From positions 124,001-188,000 of the forward strand of contig JAPLGM010000015.1 in NCBI GenBank assembly GCA_026390165.1: 64,000 nt of DNA, written 5' to 3'. Under the pieces are notes generated by a model that saw nothing but the letters and a program-made list of their open reading frames with translations, was not told the origin of the DNA and ran no database searches. Positions 7,988-15,586 of the stretch are shown piece by piece; position 1 is the first letter of the stretch, and each line of letters starts with the position of its first letter. The translations under genes were made by a program, and so were the position numbers. Source of the DNA: Campylobacterales bacterium (GTDB lineage: Bacteria; Campylobacterota; Campylobacteria; Campylobacterales; Sulfurimonadaceae).

Positions 7988-8395
7988 ATGAAACGACAAG
8001 CATTCACAATGATTGAACTGGTGTTTGTGATCGTAATGTTAGGTATTTTGGCGGTTGTTGCGATTCCAAAGTTGGCAACGACGCGTGAAGACGCATCGGC
8101 AACGGCGGCGTTATCGAGTTTTAAAACGGCTGTAAATCAAATACAATCTGTTGCAACATCGAAGGGTAGTATTCCAGATTTTACAACTATTGTTGATGGG
8201 AATGCAAATCTTACAGTGGCAGTAGGTGTTATTACTGCATTAGACAAAGCGGGCGGTTCTACTTGTGCTACAGCAAGTATAGCTAATGGTACCGATTTGG
8301 TTATAGCTGTTCCAAAAACAGATGGAGGGTGTCTTTTGTTTGCACATGTGGAGCCTTCTACTACCCCGTTATTAGGTTCTTCAATAAATCGTTAA
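7988..8395 (+). CDS. Type IV pilin-like protein (prepilin), paralogue 2
   Basis: This 135-residue prepilin has signal MKRQA/FTMIELVFVIVMLGI, with cleavage after Ala or one residue offset, Glu5, a conserved TREDASATAALSSFK helix and the same two Cys as its upstream neighbour. The pair looks like a tandem duplication that has diverged mainly in the central and C-terminal loops. It has an AGAGAG ribosome binding site. It sits between two other prepilin genes on the same strand, so all three probably share a filament. Confidence 0.87.
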   Translation: MKRQAFTMIELVFVIVMLGILAVVAIPKLATTREDASATAALSSFKTAVNQIQSVATSKGSIPDFTTIVDGNANLTVAVGVITALDKAGGSTCATASIANGTDLVIAVPKTDGGCLLFAHVEPSTTPLLGSSINR

Positions 8396-8442
8396 TATGT
8401 ATAATGTTGAATTATATTACTTAGTGTAAATTAGGATAAAAA

Positions 8443-8904
8443 ATGAAACGAACCGCTTTCACAATGATCGAACTCGTCTTCGTCATTGTCATATTAGGGA
8501 TTTTAGCAGCCGTTGCGATACCGAAATTTGCAGCAACACGTGATGATGCCCAAATTGCCAAAGGGCGCAGTGACGTGGCGGCGATTCGTGCGGCTATCGT
8601 GGGTGAGCGTCAAGGGCGGTTGTTGCAGGGGCAGTCGAATTATATTAATCAGTTGCATCATGGTACGGATGTGTTGTTTGACGCTAATGGAACGGCTACA
8701 ACAGATGGAAAACTGCTTCAGTATGGAATTACGACTCAAGCAGATACGAATGGACATTGGCAACCTTATGCTACTTCATTACAATATAAATATCATATTT
8801 TAGGGGGTGATGTAGTGTTTACTTATGCTCCAACAACTGGTACTTTTAATTGTACCCCTGCATCAACGGCTACGACAGATCCGTGTAGATTATTGACGAA
8901 TTAA
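8443..8904 (+). CDS. Type II secretion/type IV pseudopilin
   Basis: This 153-residue protein starts MKRTA/FTMIELVFVIVILGI, then AAVAIPKFAATRDDAQIAKG, typical of the Campylobacterota transformation or T2SS pseudopilins. The C-terminus has two Cys (GTFNCTPAS and TDPCRLLTN). It differs from the two upstream paralogues after the helix and contains a Gln-rich stretch near residue 65. A TATAAT-like element at about 8402 suggests it can also be transcribed on its own. The priA fragment downstream and the pilin genes upstream may once have been one locus. Confidence 0.85.
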   Translation: MKRTAFTMIELVFVIVILGILAAVAIPKFAATRDDAQIAKGRSDVAAIRAAIVGERQGRLLQGQSNYINQLHHGTDVLFDANGTATTDGKLLQYGITTQADTNGHWQPYATSLQYKYHILGGDVVFTYAPTTGTFNCTPASTATTDPCRLLTN

Positions 8905-8922
8905 TTAGGTAACTCACCTTAC

Positions 8923-8975
8923 CTCGCTCCCAAGCTCCAGCTTGGGAGTGTATACAGCAGTCTGCATTCCCAAAA
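8923..8975. repeat. BIME-like repeat, copy 2, truncated
   Basis: The left REP unit is intact and nearly identical to the 3289 copy (arms CTCCCAAGCT / AGCTTGGGAG at 8927-8948). The inverted right unit is present only as TCTGCATTCCCAAAA (8961-8975) and then stops, so the element lost its second hairpin. Confidence 0.7.
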
Positions 8976-9014
8976 CAAAAACAAAACTCAAATTTTTATT
9001 AAGAACCGTTTTAG

Positions 9015-9020
9015 TATAAT
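9015..9020 (+). promoter_or_regulatory. -10 element of the structured RNA
   Basis: TTTAGTATAATAG contains a perfect TATAAT about 7 bases before the first base of the folded region; the upstream DNA is T-rich, as in Campylobacterota promoters. Confidence 0.5.
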
Positions 9021-9026
9021 AGTGAT

Positions 9027-9336
9027 GTTTGAAAAACTAAGGCAAACGCCTGATGATACTCTAATAGCGGGCATGGACTGGGTGTGTAGATCGTAAGATC
9101 GAGGAGTCCAAACTTGGAGGTATCCTAAGTGGAATTGGTCGTTTTGATCGTGAAGCTTGTGTGGATTTTAATCGAGTTCATCCGCTACTTTAACAAGTAG
9201 TAGATTTACTCAAGGACGTGAACCGAAGTTGTCTTTGTATCACCAAAGGTAGATCGAAGATATAGTTAAGGTTAGGTTAAAACATATTTAGCGATATGAG
9301 TTAACCGTAGTTGGATAATAATCCTTATCTATTTTC
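9027..9336 (+). ncRNA. Candidate structured non-coding RNA, family not recognised
   Basis: About 300 bases without an ORF but dense in helices: AGGC-AAAC-GCCT (9040-9051); GGACT/AGTCC (9075-9079 with 9105-9109) enclosing GATC-GTAA-GATC with a GNRA loop; ACTTGGA/TCCTAAGT (9112-9130); long-range TAGCGG/CCGCTA (9065-9070 with 9182-9187), which competes with local GTGGAT/ATCCGC and CTACTT-TAAC-AAGTAG; CTTTG/CAAAG (9233-9248); GGTTAA..CATAT/ATATG..TTAACC (9275-9306); and GGAT-AATA-ATCC (9313-9324). A TATAAT promoter lies just upstream. I looked for signature sequences of RNase P RNA, tmRNA, SRP RNA and common riboswitches and did not see them. Confidence 0.6.
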
Positions 9337-9417
9337 AAGCACAATTATAACTGCTATACGTTAAAATATTCTTACTTAAAAACAAAAAAAATACTTTATT
9401 TATAAAGGCAAAAATTG

Positions 9418-9483
9418 ATGATGATATTTGGGTTTTTGGCTAGACGATTGCATAAAAAAACTGATGATTTGAAGGATTTATAA
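9418..9483 (+). CDS. Tiny ORF, 21 residues
   Basis: ATG-ATG opens a 21-residue peptide, MMIFGFLARRLHKKTDDLKD then L, that ends in TAATG, overlapping the start of the next small ORF. An AAAGG lies 9 bases upstream. It may be a real leader peptide or just a spacer that carries the next gene's ribosome binding site. No family is recognised. Confidence 0.35.
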   Translation: MMIFGFLARRLHKKTDDLKDL

Positions 9484-9566
9484 TGTTAGCTACAGCGATG
9501 ATGATATTTTTGGCAGTTGTTTTTGTGGGTGTTATTATTTACGGTGCAAAAGAGGTAGCTTGGTGA
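9483..9566 (+). CDS. Small single-span membrane protein, 27 residues
   Basis: A good GAAGGA site 7 bases before the ATG supports translation. The peptide begins MLATAMMIFLAVVFVGVIIY and ends GAKEVAW: one hydrophobic span with a short charged tail, like the small subunits that attach to larger membrane complexes. It overlaps the preceding tiny ORF by one base, and a truncated priA start follows 8 bases later. No family is recognised. Confidence 0.5.
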   Translation: MLATAMMIFLAVVFVGVIIYGAKEVAW

Positions 9567-9574
9567 CTTATTGA

Positions 9575-9739
9575 GTGCACTTCTACGCAATAGCCCTTTT
9601 GGGCTCCTCTTTCGAACCTCTTACTTATCATTCAGATAACCCATTATCTATAGGATATGAAGTCAGTGTAAACCTCAGTAATCGTGAAACGGAGGGAGTC
9701 TATTTTATAATTACGATAAAAGCTGATTCGGATGAGTAA
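9575..9739 (+). pseudogene. Truncated primosomal protein N' (PriA), N-terminal 54 codons only
   Basis: From a GTG at 9575 the reading frame gives (M)HFYAIALLGSSFEPLTYHS, then DNPLSIGYEVSVNL and GVYFI, and stops at 9739. This is the N-terminal strand order of PriA (Campylobacter proteins open with FYELALLGSPLKALTYES-like sequence). Full PriA is about 600 residues, so the 3'-binding and helicase domains are absent. Beyond the stop comes 64 bp of AT-rich DNA and then tRNA-Arg, so a deletion or recombination event near the tRNA is likely. Whether an intact priA exists elsewhere cannot be seen. Confidence 0.7.
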
Positions 9740-9803
9740 TTGATAGTGAATTTTTTTGAGTGATTTTAGGTAAGTGAAGTTTAATAATTACGGTGTTTGT
9801 AAG

Positions 9804-9880
9804 TGGTGCGCCCGAAGGAATTCGAATCCCTGACCGCCGGTACCGCAAACCGGTGCTCTATCCAGCTGAGCTACGGACGC
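9804..9880 (-). tRNA. tRNA-Arg (anticodon GCG)
   Basis: The minus strand gives a full cloverleaf: acceptor GCGTCCG paired with CGGGCGC, D-arm AGCTCAGCTGGATAGAGC, anticodon stem CCGGT/ACCGG with loop TTGCGGT (anticodon GCG, reading CGC/CGU), T-loop TTCGAAT, and an encoded CCA end. A 34-position A, common for this isoacceptor in other bacteria, is replaced by G. Confidence 0.95.
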
Positions 9881-9930
9881 ATATCTCTGTTAAGAGACCG
9901 AAATTATAGCAGATAAAGCTTAAGATATTC

Positions 9931-10260
9931 TTAAGCGATATTCTTTCGTGAAGCCACATCTTTTAGAAAGCTTTCTAAGTCGTATTTGAGACGGTATTGT
10001 GGAGTAAGGATGTGAATAAGGATATCACCCAAGTCAATAGCAACCCAATCACCACTTTCGTCTACGTACAAAAACTGCTCTTCAGGTTTTAGACCTCTTT
10101 TGAGGTGATCGAGGAGGGCGATGGTGTGACGTTCACCCAGTGAAGAGGCTAGGACAACGTAATCGGCGAAATAATCGCTTCCGATGAGTTCAAAGGTTTC
10201 AATGTTTTCTGCTTTGTTCATATCTAAGATAGAGCAGATTTTTTCAATTCGTGGGTTCAT
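9931..10260 (-). CDS. rsfS: Ribosome silencing factor RsfS
   Basis: This 109-residue protein binds ribosomal protein uL14 and blocks joining of the subunits when nutrients run low. The family core is visible: SDYFADYVVLASSLGERHT near residue 24, then WVAIDLGDILIHILTP near 75. The ATG at 10260 (MNPRIEKI) has an AAGGA site 5 bases upstream; longer starts would lie deep in nadD. It overlaps the end of nadD by 17 bases, so the two genes are probably translationally coupled, a common pairing across bacteria. Confidence 0.93.
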   Translation of the reverse strand: MNPRIEKICSILDMNKAENIETFELIGSDYFADYVVLASSLGERHTIALLDHLKRGLKPEEQFLYVDESGDWVAIDLGDILIHILTPQYRLKYDLESFLKDVASRKNIA

Positions 10261-10798
10261 AGTGTTCCTTGTAATATGATGTAATTTCATTTTCGATACT
10301 CTCATCTAGTCCAAGCGAGTTAAATGAGGTACGAAAATCGGTTGAGCTGATGGGCTCGTTGACCACAAGGGCGATCATCCCTTCGGGGATGGGAATAGCA
10401 TTGCGCGTAGCTACTACAAAAGTGACTATTGTTTTAAGAGCCTTATATTCATGCCACAAATGGAGACTCTCAAGGTTATCTGCTCCGATCATCAGATAGA
10501 GCTTTTCGCACTGCGTGGCATAATACCGTACGGTTTCGATGGTGTAAACGCTTCGATGCGCTCTTATTTCGAAATCACTAATGGTGACATGAGGATAAGG
10601 AGCAAAGATTTTTTTGAGCCAACGCAGCCGTGATTCGCCGTCCGCAACGATAGAATTTTTAAAAGGGTTGCGAAAAGCGGGGACAATAATAAGCTGATCA
10701 TACTCTAAACGCTCAAGTGCTTTGAGTACTACAGACACATGCCCTCTATGGGGAGGATCAAAACTACCGCCATAAAGTGCTAGTTTTCTGAACTTCAA
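10244..10798 (-). CDS. nadD: Nicotinate-nucleotide adenylyltransferase
   Basis: This 184-residue enzyme joins nicotinate mononucleotide with ATP to give deamido-NAD. The nucleotidyltransferase signature LALYGGSFDPPHRGH is at the N-terminus, a GADN motif near residue 105, and the ISSTDFR signature near 150. The TTG at 10798 was chosen since a TGAGG site lies 7 bases upstream; a TTG at 10810 has none. It forms an operon with rsfS and is divergent from gapA. nadB in the same window supplies an early step of the pathway. Confidence 0.92.
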   Translation of the reverse strand: MKFRKLALYGGSFDPPHRGHVSVVLKALERLEYDQLIIVPAFRNPFKNSIVADGESRLRWLKKIFAPYPHVTISDFEIRAHRSVYTIETVRYYATQCEKLYLMIGADNLESLHLWHEYKALKTIVTFVVATRNAIPIPEGMIALVVNEPISSTDFRTSFNSLGLDESIENEITSYYKEHYEPTN

Positions 10799-10881
10799 TG
10801 TGCGCCTCAACTTATTTTAAACGAAATTATAACCGATTTTTGGTAAAATAACCTTATTATAAAGTTAGGAGAAATGGTTAA

Positions 10882-11895
10882 ATGGCGTTAAAAATCGCTA
10901 TCAACGGATTTGGGCGTATTGGGCGCTCAGTAACTCGCCTAATCTCGGGGCGAGATGACGTAGAGCTTGTAGCGATTAATGATATGGCATCCATCGAGAT
11001 GATGTGCTATCTTTTGCAAAATGATTCGGTTCACGGGCAGTTTGACAACGTATCGGTTGTGGATGAAGCGACGCTTCAAATTGGTTCCAAGAGGGTGAAA
11101 ATTTTTTGTGAAAAAGATCCTGAAAAATTAAACTTTGGGGCATTAGGTGCCCAAGTGGTATTTGAATGTAGCGGTTTGTTTTTGAGTACGGCATCGACGA
11201 AGCATCATTTACGTAATGGGGTCAAGAACGTTATTTTGTCGGCTCCAAAAAATGATGATGTGACACCGACCTATGTACTTGGGGTAAATCACCATCATTA
11301 TAAAGGGGAAGCGATACTTTCTAATGCATCGTGTACGACGAACTGCTTGGGTCCTATTGCGAGAATTCTCGATGAGGAGTTGGGGATAGAGAAAGGGTTG
11401 ATGACGACAATTCATGCCTACACTAACGGGCAGGCGATTATTGACACGGCGCATGGAACAGACAAGCGTCGTTCACGTGCGGCAGGGCTAAATATGGTTC
11501 CCACTACGACGGGTGCTGCAAAAGCTCTTTCGTTGGTATTGCCGAATCTGGAGGGAAAATTACACGGTCAAAGTGTCCGCGTCCCTACTCCCGATGTCTC
11601 GATGGTCGATTTGAACGTCGTGGTGTCGAAAAAAACGACGAAAGAAGCGCTAATTACATTATTTAAAAAATATGCAATGGGGGAGATGCACGGTATTTTG
11701 GATGTGGATGAGCGGTACCGTGTATCGCAAGATTTCGTCGGCTCCCCTTTTAGTGCTACCGTTGCAGATGATCTTATTCAGGTTGTGGATGGGAATTTGA
11801 TTAAAATTATGGCGTGGTACGATAACGAATGGGGTTATTCGAATCGTCTTATAGAAATGGCATTGTATGTCACCAATACCAAAGGAGTAAAATGA
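10882..11895 (+). CDS. gapA: Glyceraldehyde-3-phosphate dehydrogenase
   Basis: This 337-residue glycolytic and gluconeogenic enzyme has an N-terminal Rossmann fold [11 protein letters not shown], the Asp of AINDMA that points to NAD preference, the catalytic [12 protein letters not shown] (Cys near 152) and the substrate loop [18 protein letters not shown]. The usual YTNDQ reads YTNGQ here. A TTAGGAG site precedes the ATG. The stop overlaps the pgk start (ATGA), so gapA-pgk-tpiA form an operon, with a structured repeat between pgk and tpiA. Confidence 0.96.
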   Translation: MALKIAINGFGRIGRSVTRLISGRDDVELVAINDMASIEMMCYLLQNDSVHGQFDNVSVVDEATLQIGSKRVKIFCEKDPEKLNFGALGAQVVFECSGLFLSTASTKHHLRNGVKNVILSAPKNDDVTPTYVLGVNHHHYKGEAILSNASCTTNCLGPIARILDEELGIEKGLMTTIHAYTNGQAIIDTAHGTDKRRSRAAGLNMVPTTTGAAKALSLVLPNLEGKLHGQSVRVPTPDVSMVDLNVVVSKKTTKEALITLFKKYAMGEMHGILDVDERYRVSQDFVGSPFSATVADDLIQVVDGNLIKIMAWYDNEWGYSNRLIEMALYVTNTKGVK

Positions 11896-13085
11896 AACTG
11901 TTAAGCATTAAAGAGTGTGATATTAAAGGGAAGAAAGTATTTATTCGATGTGATTTTAATGTTCCTATGGATGATTTTGGAAATATTACCGATGATCGCC
12001 GTATCCGTTCAGCTCTTGCCACGATCAAGTATTGTCTTGATCAAAAGTGCGCTATTGTTTTGGCATCCCATTTTGGTCGTCCAAAAGCAGGGGTATTTAG
12101 TGAGGAAGATTCTCTTTCCCATGTGGCGCGAAGACTGCACCAACTCCTTAAAATAGATATTATACTCGCGTCGGATGTCGTGGGTGAAGATGCAAAAGCA
12201 CACGCTGCCAATCTTGGGCATGGTGAGATATTATTGCTTGAAAATCTCCGATTTGAAGCGGGAGAAACTAAGAATGATCCGCAATTTTGTGCGCAATTAG
12301 CAGCACTTGCTGACGTGTATATTAATGATGCATTTGGGGTGAGTCACCGTGCGCATGCATCGGTCGCAGGGATAACAGAACATTTTGATACCGCACATAA
12401 AGCGGCAGGATTTTTGCTTCTCAAAGAGATTGAATTTTTTGACATCTTATTGGAACATCCCGTCCGTCCTTTTGTAGCAATAGTAGGTGGTTCTAAGGTC
12501 TCTGGAAAACTCGAAGCCCTTATTAATTTGTTGCCGAAAGTCGATAAAGTATTGATCGGTGGCGGGATGGCGTTTACGTTTCTTAAAGCGATGGGATACG
12601 ATATTGGTAATTCCCTTGTTGAAGACGATTTGATGCCCGAAGCGATTAAGGTGATGGAGGAAGCAAAACGATTGGGAGTTAAGTTTTATCTTCCTGTTGA
12701 TGTGGTGGCAGCTGAGAAATTTGCTCCCGATGCGATGAGTCGTTTGGTGAGTGTTCAGGAGATCCCTCACGGATGGATGGGATTGGATATTGGACCCGCA
12801 ACCGTGCGCCTCTACCGTCAAGTTTTGGCGGACGTACAAACGATTTTATGGAATGGACCGATGGGTGTTTATGAAATGGAACGTTTTGCCCGTGGTTCCA
12901 ATAAAATCGCCCACTTTGTCGCCGATTCGTATGCAACAACCGTAGTGGGTGGCGGTGATACGGCGGATTTGGTTCAACGCATCGGTTTGGATGAAGAGAT
13001 GAGTTTTATCTCGACAGGGGGCGGTGCGTCGCTAGAGTTATTAGAAGGCAAAGTGCTTCCTGGCGTTAAACCTTTGATGATATAA
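11892..13085 (+). CDS. pgk: Phosphoglycerate kinase
   Basis: This 397-residue enzyme transfers phosphate between 1,3-bisphosphoglycerate and ADP. Motifs are [13 protein letters not shown] at 15-27, [10 protein letters not shown] near 55, VGGSKVSGK near 195, WNGPMGVYE near 320 and the nucleotide loop GGGDTADLV near 355. The start at 11892 is set by AAAGGAG and the 4-base overlap with gapA; a longer in-frame ORF start inside gapA is not credible. It is the second gene of the gapA-pgk-tpiA operon. Confidence 0.96.
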   Translation: MKLLSIKECDIKGKKVFIRCDFNVPMDDFGNITDDRRIRSALATIKYCLDQKCAIVLASHFGRPKAGVFSEEDSLSHVARRLHQLLKIDIILASDVVGEDAKAHAANLGHGEILLLENLRFEAGETKNDPQFCAQLAALADVYINDAFGVSHRAHASVAGITEHFDTAHKAAGFLLLKEIEFFDILLEHPVRPFVAIVGGSKVSGKLEALINLLPKVDKVLIGGGMAFTFLKAMGYDIGNSLVEDDLMPEAIKVMEEAKRLGVKFYLPVDVVAAEKFAPDAMSRLVSVQEIPHGWMGLDIGPATVRLYRQVLADVQTILWNGPMGVYEMERFARGSNKIAHFVADSYATTVVGGGDTADLVQRIGLDEEMSFISTGGGASLELLEGKVLPGVKPLMI

Positions 13086-13100
13086 GTTGATGAGGTAGAA

Positions 13101-13181
13101 GCGCGGTATACTGCGCGTGGACTTCCTGTCGAAGGAAGCCTAGTGCTAACGCAGCTTTCGGGATCTGTTCCGATAGCGTTA
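13101..13181 (-). repeat. Dispersed structured repeat, copy B
   Basis: Read on the minus strand this matches copy A after glnA: TAACGC, ATCGGAAC, TCCCGA, GCGTTA, CACTAGG, CTTCG, CAGG and CCACGCG occur in the same order and spacing. It folds into TAACGC/GCGTTA with an inner CGGAAC..TCCCG pairing, then CTTCCTTCGACAGGAAG, then a CGCG/CGCG stem. It lies in the only large gap of the glycolytic operon, where it could affect mRNA stability or tpiA expression. Confidence 0.6.
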
Positions 13182-13206
13182 TCCCGAATGAAATGAGGAA
13201 AATGAA

Positions 13207-13914
13207 ATGATATTAGCCGCCAATTTTAAAGCCAACAAGACCCGTCAAGAGACCCAATCGTATATGGCGGTTGTGGAATCGTTTGTCTCTGTCAATGAGA
13301 TCGAGGATACCATTATTGTATTTCCCCCTTTTACGGCACTAGAGCATACATCTCGTAATGTATTGATCGGGGTTCAAAACGGCTACCCTGTCCAAAACGG
13401 AGCATTTACGGGTGAAATCGCCCTTGAACAGCTCGAAGAATTTGGGATAAAAACAATTCTGATTGGTCACAGTGAACGTCGCCATGTTTTGGGTGAAACC
13501 CAAGAGCAAATTGCGGCAAAATATCGTTTTTTTGCGGATCAAGAATTCGCGATTGTTTATTGTGTCGGTGAACCTTTGAGTGTACGCCAGCAAGGGGAAG
13601 AAGCGCTACTCTCGTACATTGATGCACAGTTTGAGGGGATTGATTTGGGATATCCTGATCTTATAGTCGCGTACGAACCCGTATGGGCTATCGGTACAGG
13701 TTTGACCCCAACGAATGAGCAAATCGAAGCGGTGCATAGTGCTTTACGCCTTAAAACAACGGCTCCATTACTCTATGGGGGAAGTGTCAAAGTTAACAAT
13801 GCGGGAGAAATAATGGCTCTTAACAATGTGGATGGGGTATTGGTCGGTTCTGCTGCTCTTCATGCGTCTGATTTTTGTGAGATGATTGCTCAAGCGGCGG
13901 AATTGAAAAAATAG
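13207..13914 (+). CDS. tpiA: Triosephosphate isomerase
   Basis: This 235-residue TIM-barrel enzyme interconverts dihydroxyacetone phosphate and glyceraldehyde 3-phosphate. Catalytic residues are visible: Lys in AANFKANK, His in IGHSERR near 87, Glu in VAYEPVWAIGTG near 150, and the phosphate-binding LLYGGSVK and VGSAAL loops. It is short compared with the usual 250 residues, as is normal for Campylobacterota. A TGAGGAAA site precedes the ATG. It is third in the gapA-pgk-tpiA operon, 121 bases after pgk. Confidence 0.95.
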   Translation: MILAANFKANKTRQETQSYMAVVESFVSVNEIEDTIIVFPPFTALEHTSRNVLIGVQNGYPVQNGAFTGEIALEQLEEFGIKTILIGHSERRHVLGETQEQIAAKYRFFADQEFAIVYCVGEPLSVRQQGEEALLSYIDAQFEGIDLGYPDLIVAYEPVWAIGTGLTPTNEQIEAVHSALRLKTTAPLLYGGSVKVNNAGEIMALNNVDGVLVGSAALHASDFCEMIAQAAELKK

Positions 13915-13939
13915 AGATAGCTGATATTAGCTGTTTACC

Positions 13940-14053
13940 TTGAATGATTTTTTTGAGAATTCAACTCTAAACTTCATTCGTTAAGAAATATTCGTGCTTT
14001 TTCATACTTTCATTAAACAAGTGCGTCTTTGAATGCTCAAAAAAATCATTCAA
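13940..14053. promoter_or_regulatory. 18-bp inverted repeat with alternative hairpin upstream of fabI
   Basis: TTGAATGATTTTTTTGAG (13940-13957) is perfectly inverted as CTCAAAAAAATCATTCAA (14036-14053), 78 bases apart. The right arm can instead fold locally, with CTTTGAATG (14027-14035) pairing to CATTCAAAG (14047-14055). The two pairings exclude each other. It lies between tpiA and fabI and could be a small non-autonomous element, a terminator pair or an attenuator. Confidence 0.55.
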
Positions 14054-14075
14054 AGTACGCAATATCTAAATATAA

Positions 14076-14912
<837 letters not shown>

Positions 14913-14924
14913 CGTTACCAAACG

Positions 14925-15326
14925 TTACTTCCCTATCACCGGTAGTTTCTCCAACTTTTCAATAGCAGAGGGCTCTTTTGCCTTCCCTTCATTCATTTTC
15001 TCTTGATTATTGTGATACATTTTCCATTTGTCTGCGTAGTGTTGTAGTGTAAACGATTCATTTTTTTCCTCTTGAATTTTTGTATTTTCGTGTGCAGTGG
15101 ATTTTTGGATTAGAGGTGTTGAGGATGAAGGTTCACTTCGTGGTGTCCACTCCTCTTTGAGCCAACCGTCTAGCCCCTTTTGCATCGCACCCCCCTTGGA
15201 GACGGACGTAGAACTAGGTGATACGGTATGTAATGCGCTGTTGTTGGAGGGGGTGACTCCTACAGTATTGGCAGCACAACCACCAAATACCAAAAAGGTG
15301 AGGGAGAGGAGTAGGGAACGTTTCAT
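14925..15326 (-). CDS. Small predicted lipoprotein, unknown function
   Basis: This 133-residue protein begins MKRSLLLSLTFLVFGGC, a lipoprotein signal with lipobox FGGC, so it should be acylated and anchored to a membrane facing the periplasm. The following 40 residues are rich in Ser and Thr, with a charged helical tail ending KLEKLPVIGK. A TAGGAAG site precedes the ATG. It is convergent with fabI, and its promoter region faces the porin gene across a perfect 14-bp palindrome. I do not recognise a family. Confidence 0.75.
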   Translation of the reverse strand: MKRSLLLSLTFLVFGGCAANTVGVTPSNNSALHTVSPSSTSVSKGGAMQKGLDGWLKEEWTPRSEPSSSTPLIQKSTAHENTKIQEEKNESFTLQHYADKWKMYHNNQEKMNEGKAKEPSAIEKLEKLPVIGK

Positions 15327-15382
15327 AAATCTTCCTAAAGGGGATTGAATTTTTGATTGAATGGAAACTATACCACACTATC

Positions 15383-15396
15383 GTATCAGCTGATAC
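15383..15396. promoter_or_regulatory. 14-bp perfect palindrome between lipoprotein and porin genes
   Basis: GTATCAGCTGATAC lies 56 bases before the lipoprotein ATG, just upstream of a minus-strand TGGTATAGT that looks like an extended -10. It is placed like an operator over the -35 region. Confidence 0.4.
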
Positions 15397-15586
15397 AAAA
15401 AAAGTGCTCTCTAACTATTGTTACATATTTGTCACATTCCTATTTTAGGGCTTTTGCGCAAGGTAAACCGATAGCAAACAAGCTTCTTAGATTACAGCAT
15501 TGTTTAAGAAATCTGTAGTTACAATTAACTTCGACGAAACAATGGAGGAGTAATCCTCAAAATCAAGTTTTATTTAAGGAGAATCA

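Noticed and set aside
9027-9336. CsrB-like sponge RNA, because of seven GGA triplets
   Set aside because: Seven GGA in about 300 bases is near chance, and most lie in stems rather than hairpin loops; Campylobacterota usually control CsrA with FliW.
9027-9336. Group I intron or hammerhead ribozyme, suggested by AAGATATAGT at 9257 and CTGATGA at 9050
   Set aside because: The partner elements (the P7 5' strand, or GAAA plus stem III at the right place) are not found, and there is no split gene around it.
9591-9604. AGCCC-TTTT-GGGCT hairpin as a terminator for the tiny ORFs
   Set aside because: It is the coding sequence for Ala-Leu-Leu-Gly-Ser of the PriA N-terminus, and no T-run follows directly; it may have a secondary effect but is not annotated.
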